Shown here one piece after another: positions 1 to 6,285 of a DNA stretch of 8,796 nucleotides. The translations under genes were made by a program, and so were the position numbers. Position 1 is the first letter of the stretch. Each line of letters opens with the position of its first letter. The notes under the pieces are model-generated. The model was not told the DNA's origin. It saw only the letters and a program-made list of their open reading frames with translations, and did no database searches. The DNA comes from Methylomarinum sp964442675 (GTDB lineage: Bacteria; Pseudomonadota; Gammaproteobacteria; Methylococcales; Methylomonadaceae), in NCBI GenBank assembly GCA_964442675.1, contig CAYUAE010000086.1:1-8796 (forward strand). Reading direction: 5' to 3'.

Positions 1-120
1 ATAGTGTCGACTGAAGACATAGAGATTGGTTATTACTCCAACTCTAAGGTTGAACTGAAAGATAAAACGTCGGGGGCTTTGAAGGCAACCTATTTCATGG
101 CTGACGTACCGGGCAATTAA
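1..120 (+). CDS. C-terminal end of an unidentified protein, cut by the window edge
   Basis: The frame starting at position 1 is open for 39 codons and ends in TAA at 118-120. The fragment ends in ADVPGN and contains KVELKDKTSGALKAT, a mixed polar/beta-prone composition with no motif I recognise. The start lies outside the window. Being open over 39 codons is only modest evidence for coding. The context helps: an attC-like hairpin follows about 75 bases downstream in the same orientation, which is where the gene of an integron cassette would end. No function can be assigned. It may also be a chance open frame. Confidence 0.45.
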   Translation: MVSTEDIEIGYYSNSKVELKDKTSGALKATYFMADVPGN

Positions 121-195
121 AACACCTCTACCAGGGGGAGGTTAAGACATGCTATTCGGAGCTTCGGACGCGACAAAGATGAAAACTGGGTAGCC

Positions 196-293
196 ACCCA
201 ACAAGGCGCTCCAGCGATGGCGAAAAGCGTCACAGTTTTTGCCATCGTAGAAACCCGCGCCGCTTTTCGCCATCGCTGAGCTTGTCGTTATGT
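196..293 (+). other. Putative integron attC recombination site
   Basis: An 18-base perfect inverted repeat lies at 212-229 and 261-278, starting CAGCGATGGCG on the left and ending CGCCATCGCTG on the right. Outside it, GCTC-C-AGCG on the left pairs with CGCTGAGC on the right, leaving one unpaired C on the left arm. On the bottom strand this would be an extrahelical G, as in folded attC sites. The outer boxes are ACCCAAC (196-202), which fits the R'' consensus RYYYAAC, and GTTATGT (287-293), a one-mismatch R' (GTTRRRY). The AACAAGGCGCTC / GAGCTTGTCGTT flanks resemble typical attC L boxes. R'' and R' agree at 5 of 7 positions. The loop (230-260) also carries a second partial copy of TTTTTGCCATCG. 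It is not a terminator, since no T-tract follows. No integrase gene is visible. Confidence 0.6.
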
Positions 294-350
294 CTTCTTA
301 GGGTACTAAGGCATAGCTACTCAATTAAAAAAGCGGACTTGATCAAAAAA

Positions 351-431
351 GGGGTCATATATGGGAGCAATATTTCTTTATGCTACAAATGAATTTTTTC
401 TTGCAATACGGGGCGGACCATATATGACCCC
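351..431. repeat. 81-base element with perfect 14-base terminal inverted repeats
   Basis: GGGGTCATATATGG at 351-364 is the exact reverse complement of CCATATATGACCCC at 418-431. An A-tract with GATC precedes the left arm (341-350), and TTGATCC follows the right arm. The 53-base interior is AT-rich and contains GCAATA twice, with no reading frame of note. The size and symmetry fit a short non-autonomous palindromic element (REP or MITE type) or an IS remnant. The family is not identified. Confidence 0.6.
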
Positions 432-452
432 CAATTGATCCTGAGCACATAT

Positions 453-491
453 AAAAAAACCCCGCTATGCGTTTAACACAGCGGGGTTTTT
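453..491 (-). terminator. Rho-independent terminator of the lipoprotein gene
   Basis: AACCCCGCT (458-466) and AGCGGGGTT (480-488) form a perfect 9-base stem around a 13-base loop. Read on the minus strand, it is followed by a run of T residues (A-tract at 453-459 on plus). It sits 28 bases past the stop of the lipoprotein gene. T residues also follow on the plus strand (487-491), so it may stop transcription from both sides. Confidence 0.85.
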
Positions 492-518
492 AAACAGCAA
501 AAATAAAAAATCGAGTGA

Positions 519-794
519 TTATTTCATCATGGATCTTTTAAACATGCGATCAAGTTTGCTGTTGGTTTCCTGGGCGAACTGCGCCGCACGGTTTGCAGCA
601 GCTTCCGCCGCTGCCGCTCTGGCCGCCGCTTCTGCCGCAGAGGCTTGTGCTTTTGCCGCATCAGAAGATGCTGAAGAAATTTGTGTTTTTAAGGTATCAA
701 TCTGAGATTGCAGATTATCGATATCTGAAGTGCTGGCACAACCTGTTGCTAAACCGGCAATAACTAAAACAGATGCAAATTTTATTGTTCTCAT
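519..794 (-). CDS. Lpp/OprI-like alanine-zipper outer-membrane lipoprotein
   Basis: A 91-residue murein-lipoprotein type protein. Residues 1-18 form a lipoprotein signal peptide ending in the lipobox LATGC, with Cys19 as the lipidated residue. The mature part of about 73 residues is a predicted coiled coil: a DIDNLQSQIDTLKTQI heptad segment (24-39) followed by a nearly pure Ala zipper (about 46-74). The C-terminus, DRMFKRSMMK, ends in Lys91. In Lpp/OprI-family proteins the terminal Lys is the residue bonded to the peptidoglycan stem peptide, which tethers the outer membrane. Length and pattern match OprI more closely than E. coli Lpp. A clear GAGGAA ribosome site precedes the ATG, and the gene has its own terminator, consistent with a short abundant mRNA. 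The L,D-transpeptidase next upstream is a candidate linking enzyme (inference). Confidence 0.88.
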   Translation of the reverse strand: MRTIKFASVLVIAGLATGCASTSDIDNLQSQIDTLKTQISSASSDAAKAQASAAEAAARAAAAEAAANRAAQFAQETNSKLDRMFKRSMMK

Positions 795-800
795 AATGCG

Positions 801-863
801 TTCCTCGTTTGATAGATTAAGAGTCAGATAGAGTCTATACAGAATTTATGAATCGTAACTTAA
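801..863 (-). promoter_or_regulatory. Promoter and ribosome site of the lipoprotein gene
   Basis: Reading the minus strand, TTAAGT (plus 858-863) and TATAGA (plus 834-839) are 18 bases apart and give a plausible sigma-70 promoter with a leader of about 35 bases. GAGGAA (plus 801-806) is a strong Shine-Dalgarno site 6 bases before the ATG. AGAGTC occurs twice, 10 bases apart (820-825, 830-835), just downstream of and partly overlapping the -10 region. The ribosome site is firm; the promoter is tentative. Confidence 0.45.
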
Positions 864-923
864 ATACGCTTATATTCCTGCATTTCCTCTAATTCTGCCT
901 TGTTTTTTGCAGACTTTCCAGTT

Positions 924-1469
924 TTATTTTATTTCTACGCGTGTACCCTTTTCGATCCAGCGGCTTAAAATATCAATCTGGCGATTTGTCAGTGCGATGC
1001 AGCCGTGGGTCCAATTCATCAGGCGATGGATTTTAATGTCCCCTTTGCCAAGCCCATGAATCCCGATATTACCGCCTAACACCGTATCCTGAGGCGGCGG
1101 TTCATTAGCCATGTGTTTATCAATAATTCTGTAATAGGTTTTATGGTCGATGCGCCCAAGATTCAAGGCCCTGAAGGCGTCAGAAATAGAGGGATAATTC
1201 AGCCCAAAAAACCGGTAATAAGGACTTTTCCGATTGATCCAGGCAATTCGATAATGCCCGATTGGCGTGACATCATCGCCTTGCTCCAGCTTGTATCCGG
1301 AACCATTTCGACCGATTGCAATGTCAGACAAGGTGGTTATCGTTTTTTCGCCGCGTTTAATCAGAAGTTGCTGTTTTTGTGTGTCGATTTCTATCCAAAC
1401 CTCATCGGCAAGTGTTTGAAATTGAAACAGACATAATGCTAGAAACCACAAGACCCGAGTGAACGTCAT
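924..1469 (-). CDS. YkuD-domain L,D-transpeptidase, exported
   Basis: A 181-residue protein with a signal peptide (about 1-21, cleavage near TLA/DE) followed directly by a YkuD L,D-transpeptidase fold. The N-terminal strand VWIEIDTQKQQLLIKRG (about 24-40) and TPIGHYRI (68-75) are typical of the domain. The catalytic region runs from NIGIHGLG (His138) to NWTHGCIALTN, with Cys157 as the nucleophile and His155 beside it. Most L,D-transpeptidases have SHGC(I/V)R here; this one has THGCIAL, with Ala159 in place of Arg. That belongs to the WTxGCIALTN-type subgroup as I remember it. There is no LysM or other wall-binding domain. The enzyme would act in the periplasm on tetrapeptide stems, either for 3-3 cross-linking or for lipoprotein attachment. 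The lipoprotein gene lies 129 bases downstream on the same strand. The ribosome site is weak (TAGG). Confidence 0.85.
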   Translation of the reverse strand: MTFTRVLWFLALCLFQFQTLADEVWIEIDTQKQQLLIKRGEKTITTLSDIAIGRNGSGYKLEQGDDVTPIGHYRIAWINRKSPYYRFFGLNYPSISDAFRALNLGRIDHKTYYRIIDKHMANEPPPQDTVLGGNIGIHGLGKGDIKIHRLMNWTHGCIALTNRQIDILSRWIEKGTRVEIK

Positions 1470-1538
1470 AAAAACCTACAAATTAGAACTGATTTGGTGT
1501 AATTTAAAGCTCGTATTCTCTCATTTAAGGATTGATTT
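1470..1538. promoter_or_regulatory. Divergent intergenic region between the transpeptidase and phosphoglucomutase
   Basis: This AT-rich 69-base gap must hold promoters for both directions. AAGGA at 1527-1531 is the ribosome site of the plus-strand gene, 7 bases before its ATG. I cannot fix convincing -35/-10 pairs in either direction, and there is no obvious operator palindrome. Confidence 0.4.
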
Positions 1539-3173
1539 ATGAAAACAGAAACCGTCAAAACCACGCCTTACGATGATCAAAAACCCGGCACCTCGGGATT
1601 GCGTAAAAAAGTCACTGTTTTTCAGCAACCGAATTATCTGGAAAACTTTGTGCAGTCGATATTCAATTCGCTTGATGATTTTAGCGGGCAAAAACTGGTT
1701 ATCGGTGGCGATGGTCGCTATTTTAACCGCCAGGCGATTCAAACCATTATTAAAATGGCTGTTGCCAACGGTTTTGGCGAGTTGATCATCGGCCAGGGCG
1801 GCTTGTTATCCACCCCGGCGGCGTCCCATATTATCCGTAAATACAAGGCGTTTGGTGGCATCGTCTTATCCGCCAGCCATAATCCTGGTGGCCCAAACGA
1901 AGATTTCGGCATTAAATACAATGTCAGCAATGGGGGACCTGCGCCGGAAAAATTTACGGATGCCCTCTATGAGAACAGCAAAACCATTGCAGAATACCGT
2001 ATCGCCCGAATAGATGATATTGACTTAGACACCGTGGGCACGCAACAGATCGCAGGTATCAATATAAAAATCATTGATCCTGTCGATGATTATGCTCAAT
2101 TGATGACTGAAATATTTGATTTTGATCTGTTAAAAACCAGCATCAGTTCCGGTTATTTAAGCTTATGTTTCGATGCCATGCATGCCATAACCGGCCCTTA
2201 TGCCAAACGTATTCTGGAAGACATGCTGGGCGCTGAACCCGGCTCAGTCATCAACGCAGAGCCTAAAGAAGATTTCGGCGGCGGCCACCCCGATCCTAAC
2301 ATGGCTCATGCTAAGGAATTGACCAAACGTATGTTTTCAGAGAATGCACCGGTATTTGGTGCGGCATCAGATGGTGATGGTGACCGTAACATGATTATGG
2401 GCGCCGGTTTTTTTGTGACACCCAGCGACAGCCTGGCCGTTATGGCCGCCAATGCCAGCTTGATACCGGCATATAAAAAAGGCTTGAAAGGTGTTGCCCG
2501 ATCCATGCCGACCAGCCAGGCGGTTGACCGGGTGGCCAAAGCCAGAAATCTACCCTGCTACGAAACGCCGACCGGCTGGAAATACTTCGGCAACCTGCTG
2601 GATGCCGGAAAAATAACCCTTTGTGGTGAAGAAAGTTTTGGTACAGGCTCTGATCACGTCCGCGAAAAAGACGGTTTATGGGCGGTATTATTCTGGCTCA
2701 ACATGATCGCGCGCAAGCGTCAACCGGTTGCCGATATTGTGCATCAACACTGGCAGGAATTTGGCCGTGATATTTATTGCCGCCACGATTATGAGGCTGT
2801 CGATGCAGACAAGGCCAATGCCATTTTTGACCATCTCAGAGATCTTATCGTCGACTTACCGGGTAAAACACTGAAAGGCTACAGTGTTGCCTTCGCCGAT
2901 GAATTCAGCTACACCGACCCGGTCGACCAGAGCGTCAGTCACCGGCAAGGCATTCGAGTCGGTTTCAGCGATGGCTCCAGAATCGTCTTCCGTTTATCCG
3001 GCACCGGAACAGTCGGCGCCACCTTAAGAATCTACCTGGAAAAATTCGAGCCTGATGTCGATAAACAAGACCAGGACGCTCAACAGGCTTTAGCCGAACT
3101 CATCGAAATTGCCGAACAATTATGCGAAGTTAAAAAACGTACAGGCCGTACTGCTCCAGATGTAATCACTTGA
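1539..3173 (+). CDS. pgm: Alpha-D-glucose-specific phosphoglucomutase
   Basis: A 544-residue alpha-D-phosphohexomutase that interconverts glucose 1-phosphate and glucose 6-phosphate in the cytoplasm, feeding glycogen, sucrose or nucleotide-sugar pathways. The N-terminus TTPYDDQKPGTSGLRKKV (8-25) is characteristic of the glucose-specific PGM branch also found in eukaryotes. The four active-site loops are intact: the phosphoserine loop SASHNPGG (111-118, Ser113), the Mg2+ loop DGDGDR (278-283), the sugar-binding loop CGEESFGTGSDHVREKDG (362-379), and the phosphate-binding loop RLSGTGTVGATLR (485-497). Length matches the family. A good AAGGA ribosome site supports the ATG. The next gene starts one base after its stop, so the two are surely cotranscribed. 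The glucokinase further down would supply its substrate G6P. Confidence 0.95.
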   Translation: MKTETVKTTPYDDQKPGTSGLRKKVTVFQQPNYLENFVQSIFNSLDDFSGQKLVIGGDGRYFNRQAIQTIIKMAVANGFGELIIGQGGLLSTPAASHIIRKYKAFGGIVLSASHNPGGPNEDFGIKYNVSNGGPAPEKFTDALYENSKTIAEYRIARIDDIDLDTVGTQQIAGINIKIIDPVDDYAQLMTEIFDFDLLKTSISSGYLSLCFDAMHAITGPYAKRILEDMLGAEPGSVINAEPKEDFGGGHPDPNMAHAKELTKRMFSENAPVFGAASDGDGDRNMIMGAGFFVTPSDSLAVMAANASLIPAYKKGLKGVARSMPTSQAVDRVAKARNLPCYETPTGWKYFGNLLDAGKITLCGEESFGTGSDHVREKDGLWAVLFWLNMIARKRQPVADIVHQHWQEFGRDIYCRHDYEAVDADKANAIFDHLRDLIVDLPGKTLKGYSVAFADEFSYTDPVDQSVSHRQGIRVGFSDGSRIVFRLSGTGTVGATLRIYLEKFEPDVDKQDQDAQQALAELIEIAEQLCEVKKRTGRTAPDVIT

Positions 3174-3174
3174 T

Positions 3175-3594
3175 ATGTGGATTCAAAAAGACATTAAACT
3201 GACAGCAAAAAAACGTGGTTTTCATCTGGTGACCGATGAAATCTTGATACAGGTGCCGGAATTATCGTCGCTGACAGTTGGACTGATGCATGTGTTTATT
3301 CAACATACCTCGGCGTCGTTGACACTCAACGAAAATGCCGATGCCTCGGTCCGAGAAGATTTCGAACGTTTTTTTAACCGGGCTGTGCCAGAGGATGCAC
3401 CTTATTTCACGCATACCTATGAAGGAAGCGACGATATGCCGGCTCACCTCAAATCCAGCCTGCTCGGTGCCAGTGTGACGGTTCCGATTGCAGATGGCCG
3501 TTTGAAAATGGGCATCTGGCAGGGTATTTATTTGTGCGAGCATCGCAACCATGGCGGCCCAAGGCGCCTGGTGATTACCTTACATGGCGAATAA
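3175..3594 (+). CDS. yjbQ: YjbQ family protein (UPF0047, secondary thiamine-phosphate synthase type)
   Basis: A 139-residue single-domain protein covering the full family length. Conserved blocks are FIQHTSASLTLNENAD (41-56) followed by SVREDFE, then HTYEGSDDMPAHLKSSLLG (80-98), and GIWQGIYLCEHR (113-124). The conserved His and acidic residues lie in a metal-binding pocket in family structures. Members have weak thiamine-phosphate synthase activity, but the physiological role is unsettled, so the product name should be read with care. The ATG lies one base after the stop of phosphoglucomutase, so its ribosome site is inside that gene and is not a clear Shine-Dalgarno; translation is probably coupled. 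Nothing nearby points to thiamine synthesis. Confidence 0.92.
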   Translation: MWIQKDIKLTAKKRGFHLVTDEILIQVPELSSLTVGLMHVFIQHTSASLTLNENADASVREDFERFFNRAVPEDAPYFTHTYEGSDDMPAHLKSSLLGASVTVPIADGRLKMGIWQGIYLCEHRNHGGPRRLVITLHGE

Positions 3595-3644
3595 AGCGTA
3601 TAGTTAATTGAACATTTCAACGCGTTTTAGAGTCTGTCTTTATC

Positions 3645-3714
3645 CCAGGAGGCTGTCGGATTTCAGGAAAATTCTACCTCTCGCTACGACCTTCTAAACC
3701 CGACAACCTCCTGG
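3645..3714. repeat. 70-nt palindromic element between yjbQ and the DUF411 gene
   Basis: CCAGGAGGCTGTCGG (3645-3659) and CCGACAACCTCCTGG (3700-3714) are inverted copies differing at one position. Inside them TTT (3661-3663) can pair with AAA (3696-3698), and AGGA with TTCT extends the stem further. The RNA would fold into one long hairpin. No T-tract follows, so it is not a simple terminator. It is more likely a REP/MITE-type interspersed element that may also modulate mRNA stability or partial termination within the operon. Confidence 0.6.
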
Positions 3715-3745
3715 ACATTACTTTTTCAAACCAAGGCGAATCATT

Positions 3746-4201
3746 ATGATAAAAAAAACATTAACGACATTTTTTTTATGTTCCAGCCTTCTGTCTCCGG
3801 CGATGGCCGAATCAGAAACAACTGACATTACCGTTTACCGCAGCCCGACCTGCGGCTGTTGTAAAAAATGGGTGCAACATTTAAAAGACAATCATTTTAA
3901 TGTCACCGATATTGTCAAAGACGATATGCAAAGTGTGAAGCAGTCCTTAGGTATTCCCCGTGCGCTGGCTTCATGTCATACCGCTGTCGTCAATGGTTAT
4001 ACCGTCGAAGGCCATGTGCCGGCCGACGATATAAAAAACATGCTGACGCAAAAGGCTGATATTGCCGGTATTTCGGTTCCGGGCATGCCAGCTGGAACGC
4101 CGGGTATGGAAATGGGTGGACGCAAAGCCCCTTATCAGGTCGTTTCCTTCGACAAAAAAGGCGAATTCAAGGTATTCAATCAATATAATGTCGCACAATG
4201 A
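3746..4201 (+). CDS. Exported DUF411 metal-binding protein
   Basis: A 151-residue protein with a signal peptide (1-21, ending SPAMA/ES), then a thioredoxin-like DUF411 domain. The domain opens with VYRSPTCGCCKKW, giving Cys36, Cys38 and Cys39 as a CxCC site. It continues with the conserved SLGIPRALASCHTAVV (Cys77-His78), the EGHVPADDI segment (89-96), and a Met/Gly/Pro-rich loop VPGMPAGTPGMEMG (111-124). DUF411 proteins are periplasmic and often lie in copper or other heavy-metal resistance loci. The CxCC, CH and Met residues fit soft-metal binding, but function is not proven. AAGGCG (3733-3738) is the ribosome site. The stop overlaps the start of glucokinase as ATGA, so expression of the two is tied together. 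Why a metal protein is coupled to a sugar kinase is not evident. Confidence 0.9.
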   Translation: MIKKTLTTFFLCSSLLSPAMAESETTDITVYRSPTCGCCKKWVQHLKDNHFNVTDIVKDDMQSVKQSLGIPRALASCHTAVVNGYTVEGHVPADDIKNMLTQKADIAGISVPGMPAGTPGMEMGGRKAPYQVVSFDKKGEFKVFNQYNVAQ

Positions 4202-5172
4202 TTTTAGCCGGCGATATTGGTGGCACAAAAACCCTGTTGGCGCTGTTTTCGGCGACAAGTGGCGATTGTGTCGCCAAACAACACTACTCAAGCGCTGATT
4301 TTAAAAGCTTTTACGATCTGCTCGACAGCTTTCTGGCCGACCAGTCCACGCCTGAGTTGGCGACGGTTTGTTTAGGGGTGGCAGGGCCTGTTGTGGAAGG
4401 AAATTGCGTGACCACAAATTTGCCCTGGATTTTGCGTGCAGATGACATCAAGACCCGTACCGGAGCCCGGCATGTTGCCCTGCTGAATGACCTGGAAGCG
4501 ATGTCCTGGGGGCTGCTAAATATGCCTGAAGCTGATTTTATCGCACTGAACCCTGATGCCGAACAAACAACGGGGCATATTGCGGTACTGGCAGCCGGTA
4601 CGGGGCTTGGTGAAGCGATTATCGTACGTGACAAGGCGCATACCACAGTACTGTCCACCGAAGGCGGACACACCGATTTCGCGCCGACTGATGAACTGGA
4701 ATTTAAACTGTTTACGTTTTTGCAGCAAAAATATGGACACCATATCAGTTATGAGCGCGTGGTTTCGGGCATGGGAATTGTTGATATTTATGACTTTTTA
4801 AAACAGCAGACAAATATGCCAGCGACAACGGAAACAGAGCTGCGTTTCGAGCGAGAAGACAAGGCAGCGGTTATCAGTCAGCAGGCACAAGCCAAACATG
4901 ACCCATTATGTGTCGAAACGATGCGTATTTTTTGTCGCTGCTATGGCGCTGAGGCAAGTAACCTGGCGTTGAAAACATTGAGTTATGGTGGTGTTTTATT
5001 AGCCGGGGGTATCGCCGCCAAAAACCTGAATTTGATGACAGATGGTGTGTTTATGCAGGCGTTTTTGGACAAAGGGCGTTATCATGCGTTGTTTAAAAAA
5101 ATACCGGTAAAAATTTGTTTAAATGCTGAAGCCGCCCTGTTGGGTGCGTTTTACTATGCGTTAACACGTTGA
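4198..5172 (+). CDS. glk: Glucokinase (bacterial Glk family, PF02685)
   Basis: A 324-residue cytoplasmic ATP-dependent glucokinase that makes glucose 6-phosphate. The phosphate-binding loop AGDIGGTKT begins at residue 4. LNDLEAMSWG (96-105) holds the catalytic Asp98. GTGLGEA (134-140) is the second phosphate segment. EGGHTDFAP (155-163) supplies the sugar-binding Glu155 and His158, and ERVVSGMG (186-193) supplies Glu186. LAGGIAAKN (268-276) closes the adenosine site. These match the E. coli Glk pattern rather than the ROK family, which has a Cys-rich zinc site absent here. The start is the ATG overlapping the DUF411 stop (ATGA). No Shine-Dalgarno is visible, so translation probably depends on coupling. 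Together with phosphoglucomutase it links free glucose to G1P. Confidence 0.93.
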   Translation: MILAGDIGGTKTLLALFSATSGDCVAKQHYSSADFKSFYDLLDSFLADQSTPELATVCLGVAGPVVEGNCVTTNLPWILRADDIKTRTGARHVALLNDLEAMSWGLLNMPEADFIALNPDAEQTTGHIAVLAAGTGLGEAIIVRDKAHTTVLSTEGGHTDFAPTDELEFKLFTFLQQKYGHHISYERVVSGMGIVDIYDFLKQQTNMPATTETELRFEREDKAAVISQQAQAKHDPLCVETMRIFCRCYGAEASNLALKTLSYGGVLLAGGIAAKNLNLMTDGVFMQAFLDKGRYHALFKKIPVKICLNAEAALLGAFYYALTR

Positions 5173-5187
5173 AAAACAGAGGACGTT

Positions 5188-6285
5188 ATGAAAATTGGTA
5201 TCCCAAAAGAAATAAAAAACCAGGAAATGCGGGTGGCGATGACGCCGACGGGCGTAGCCAGACTGACAGCCGCAGGACACGTTGTGTGTGTCGAACAGTC
5301 GGCGGGTGAAGGCTCAGGCTTTAGCGATGCCGAATATCAAACCGCAGGGGCAGAAATTGTATCGGCAGCACAGGCCTGGGCCAGTGATTTAGTCGTCAAG
5401 GTCAAAGAACCGCAGCCCACCGAGTATGATTTTCTGAATGGGCAAATACTGTTTACCTATTTACATTTATCCGGTGTCGATAAGGCACTGACACTGGCAT
5501 TGCTGAACAAAAATGTCACCGCTATCGCTTATGAAACCCTGGAAGATGAAAACGGCCATTTACCCGCATTAGCGCCAATGAGTGCCGTAGCCGGCAATAT
5601 GTCGGTTTTAATGGGAAATTATTTTCTGGCACGCTTCAATCAGGGACGCGGCGTTTTACTCGCCCAGGTCTTAGGCGAAAAATCCGGCAAGGTCTTAGTG
5701 ATTGGCGATGGCATCGTCGGTCAGCACGCGGCCAGAGTAGCATTGGCTTTAGGGGCTGAAGTCACCGTTGCCGGCCTCAATGAAACCCGTTTTCAGGCAT
5801 TGGCGGAAAAAGACCTGGCCGGGGCAAGCTTTTTACTCTCGACACCGGAAAATATTGCTGTCAGCACTCAGGAGAGCGACCTGGTGGTAGGGGCGGTTTT
5901 GATAAAAGGCACTCGTGCGCCCAAAGTCGTTACTGAAAAAATGATTCGTCAGATGCAACCAGGCGCTGTGGTGGTCGATGTCAGTATCGATCAGGGCGGC
6001 TGTATCGAAACGTCAAGGCCGACCAGTCATGCAGAGCCGGTGTTTGTCAAACACGATGTCGTACATTATTGCGTCACCAATATGCCCGGTGCTTATCCAA
6101 GAACATCGACGCTTGCGCTGACCCGGGTGACATCAGGCTATATTGAATTGCTGGCAAATGAAGGCGTCGAAGCCTTTTTGAAAATGCCAAACCTGCGCCG
6201 GGCGATCAATGTTTATCAAGGCCGGATCGTCTACAAAGCAATCGCCGAAGACCTGGCCTTGATGGATTATTATCAGGCTTTATAA
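5188..6285 (+). CDS. ald: Alanine dehydrogenase
   Basis: A 365-residue enzyme that reversibly aminates pyruvate to L-alanine with NAD(P)H. Family residues are present: Arg15 in the opening MKIGIPKEIKNQEMR, KVKEP (71-75) with the substrate Lys, His93 in TYLHLSG, and Asp268 in VDVSIDQGGC (263-272). PTSHAEPVF and CVTNMPGAYPRTST (295-308) are also typical. The Rossmann motif is GDGIVG (173-178), where GGGVVG is usual. The second beta strand reads VTVAGLNETR, with Gly196 where NAD-dependent members have Asp, so cofactor choice may differ (see findings). AGAGGA (5178-5183) is the ribosome site. The 15-base gap to glucokinase indicates one operon. Its stop overlaps the stop of the convergent minus-strand gene. 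Confidence 0.94.
   Translation: MKIGIPKEIKNQEMRVAMTPTGVARLTAAGHVVCVEQSAGEGSGFSDAEYQTAGAEIVSAAQAWASDLVVKVKEPQPTEYDFLNGQILFTYLHLSGVDKALTLALLNKNVTAIAYETLEDENGHLPALAPMSAVAGNMSVLMGNYFLARFNQGRGVLLAQVLGEKSGKVLVIGDGIVGQHAARVALALGAEVTVAGLNETRFQALAEKDLAGASFLLSTPENIAVSTQESDLVVGAVLIKGTRAPKVVTEKMIRQMQPGAVVVDVSIDQGGCIETSRPTSHAEPVFVKHDVVHYCVTNMPGAYPRTSTLALTRVTSGYIELLANEGVEAFLKMPNLRRAINVYQGRIVYKAIAEDLALMDYYQAL

Larger units (their letters stand above)
121..518. other. Non-coding stretch between the left-edge frame and the lipoprotein gene
   Basis: This stretch of about 400 bases shows no credible gene. It holds three structured elements, listed separately: an attC-like hairpin (196-293), an 81-base element with perfect 14-base inverted ends (351-431), and a GC-rich terminator (453-491). 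The attC-like part also has outer short inverted pairs, AAGACAT at 144-150 against ATGTCTT at 290-296 and CGACAA at 171-176 against TTGTCG at 282-287. There is also a small local hairpin, TGGGT(187-191)/ACCCA(196-200). The stretch looks like a junction of mobile or repeat DNA beside a conserved gene. Confidence 0.6.

Noticed and set aside
212..278. The 18-base inverted repeat as a transcription terminator
   Set aside because: Neither side has a T-tract; the flanks instead fit attC boxes.
1113..1436. Plus-strand open frame of 107 codons
   Set aside because: It lies opposite the L,D-transpeptidase gene, which has a signal peptide and an active-site motif; the plus frame has no family features.
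4311..4673. Minus-strand open frame of 120 codons inside glucokinase
   Set aside because: It is Ser/Pro/Val-rich, without motifs, and fully opposite a gene with all Glk active-site residues.
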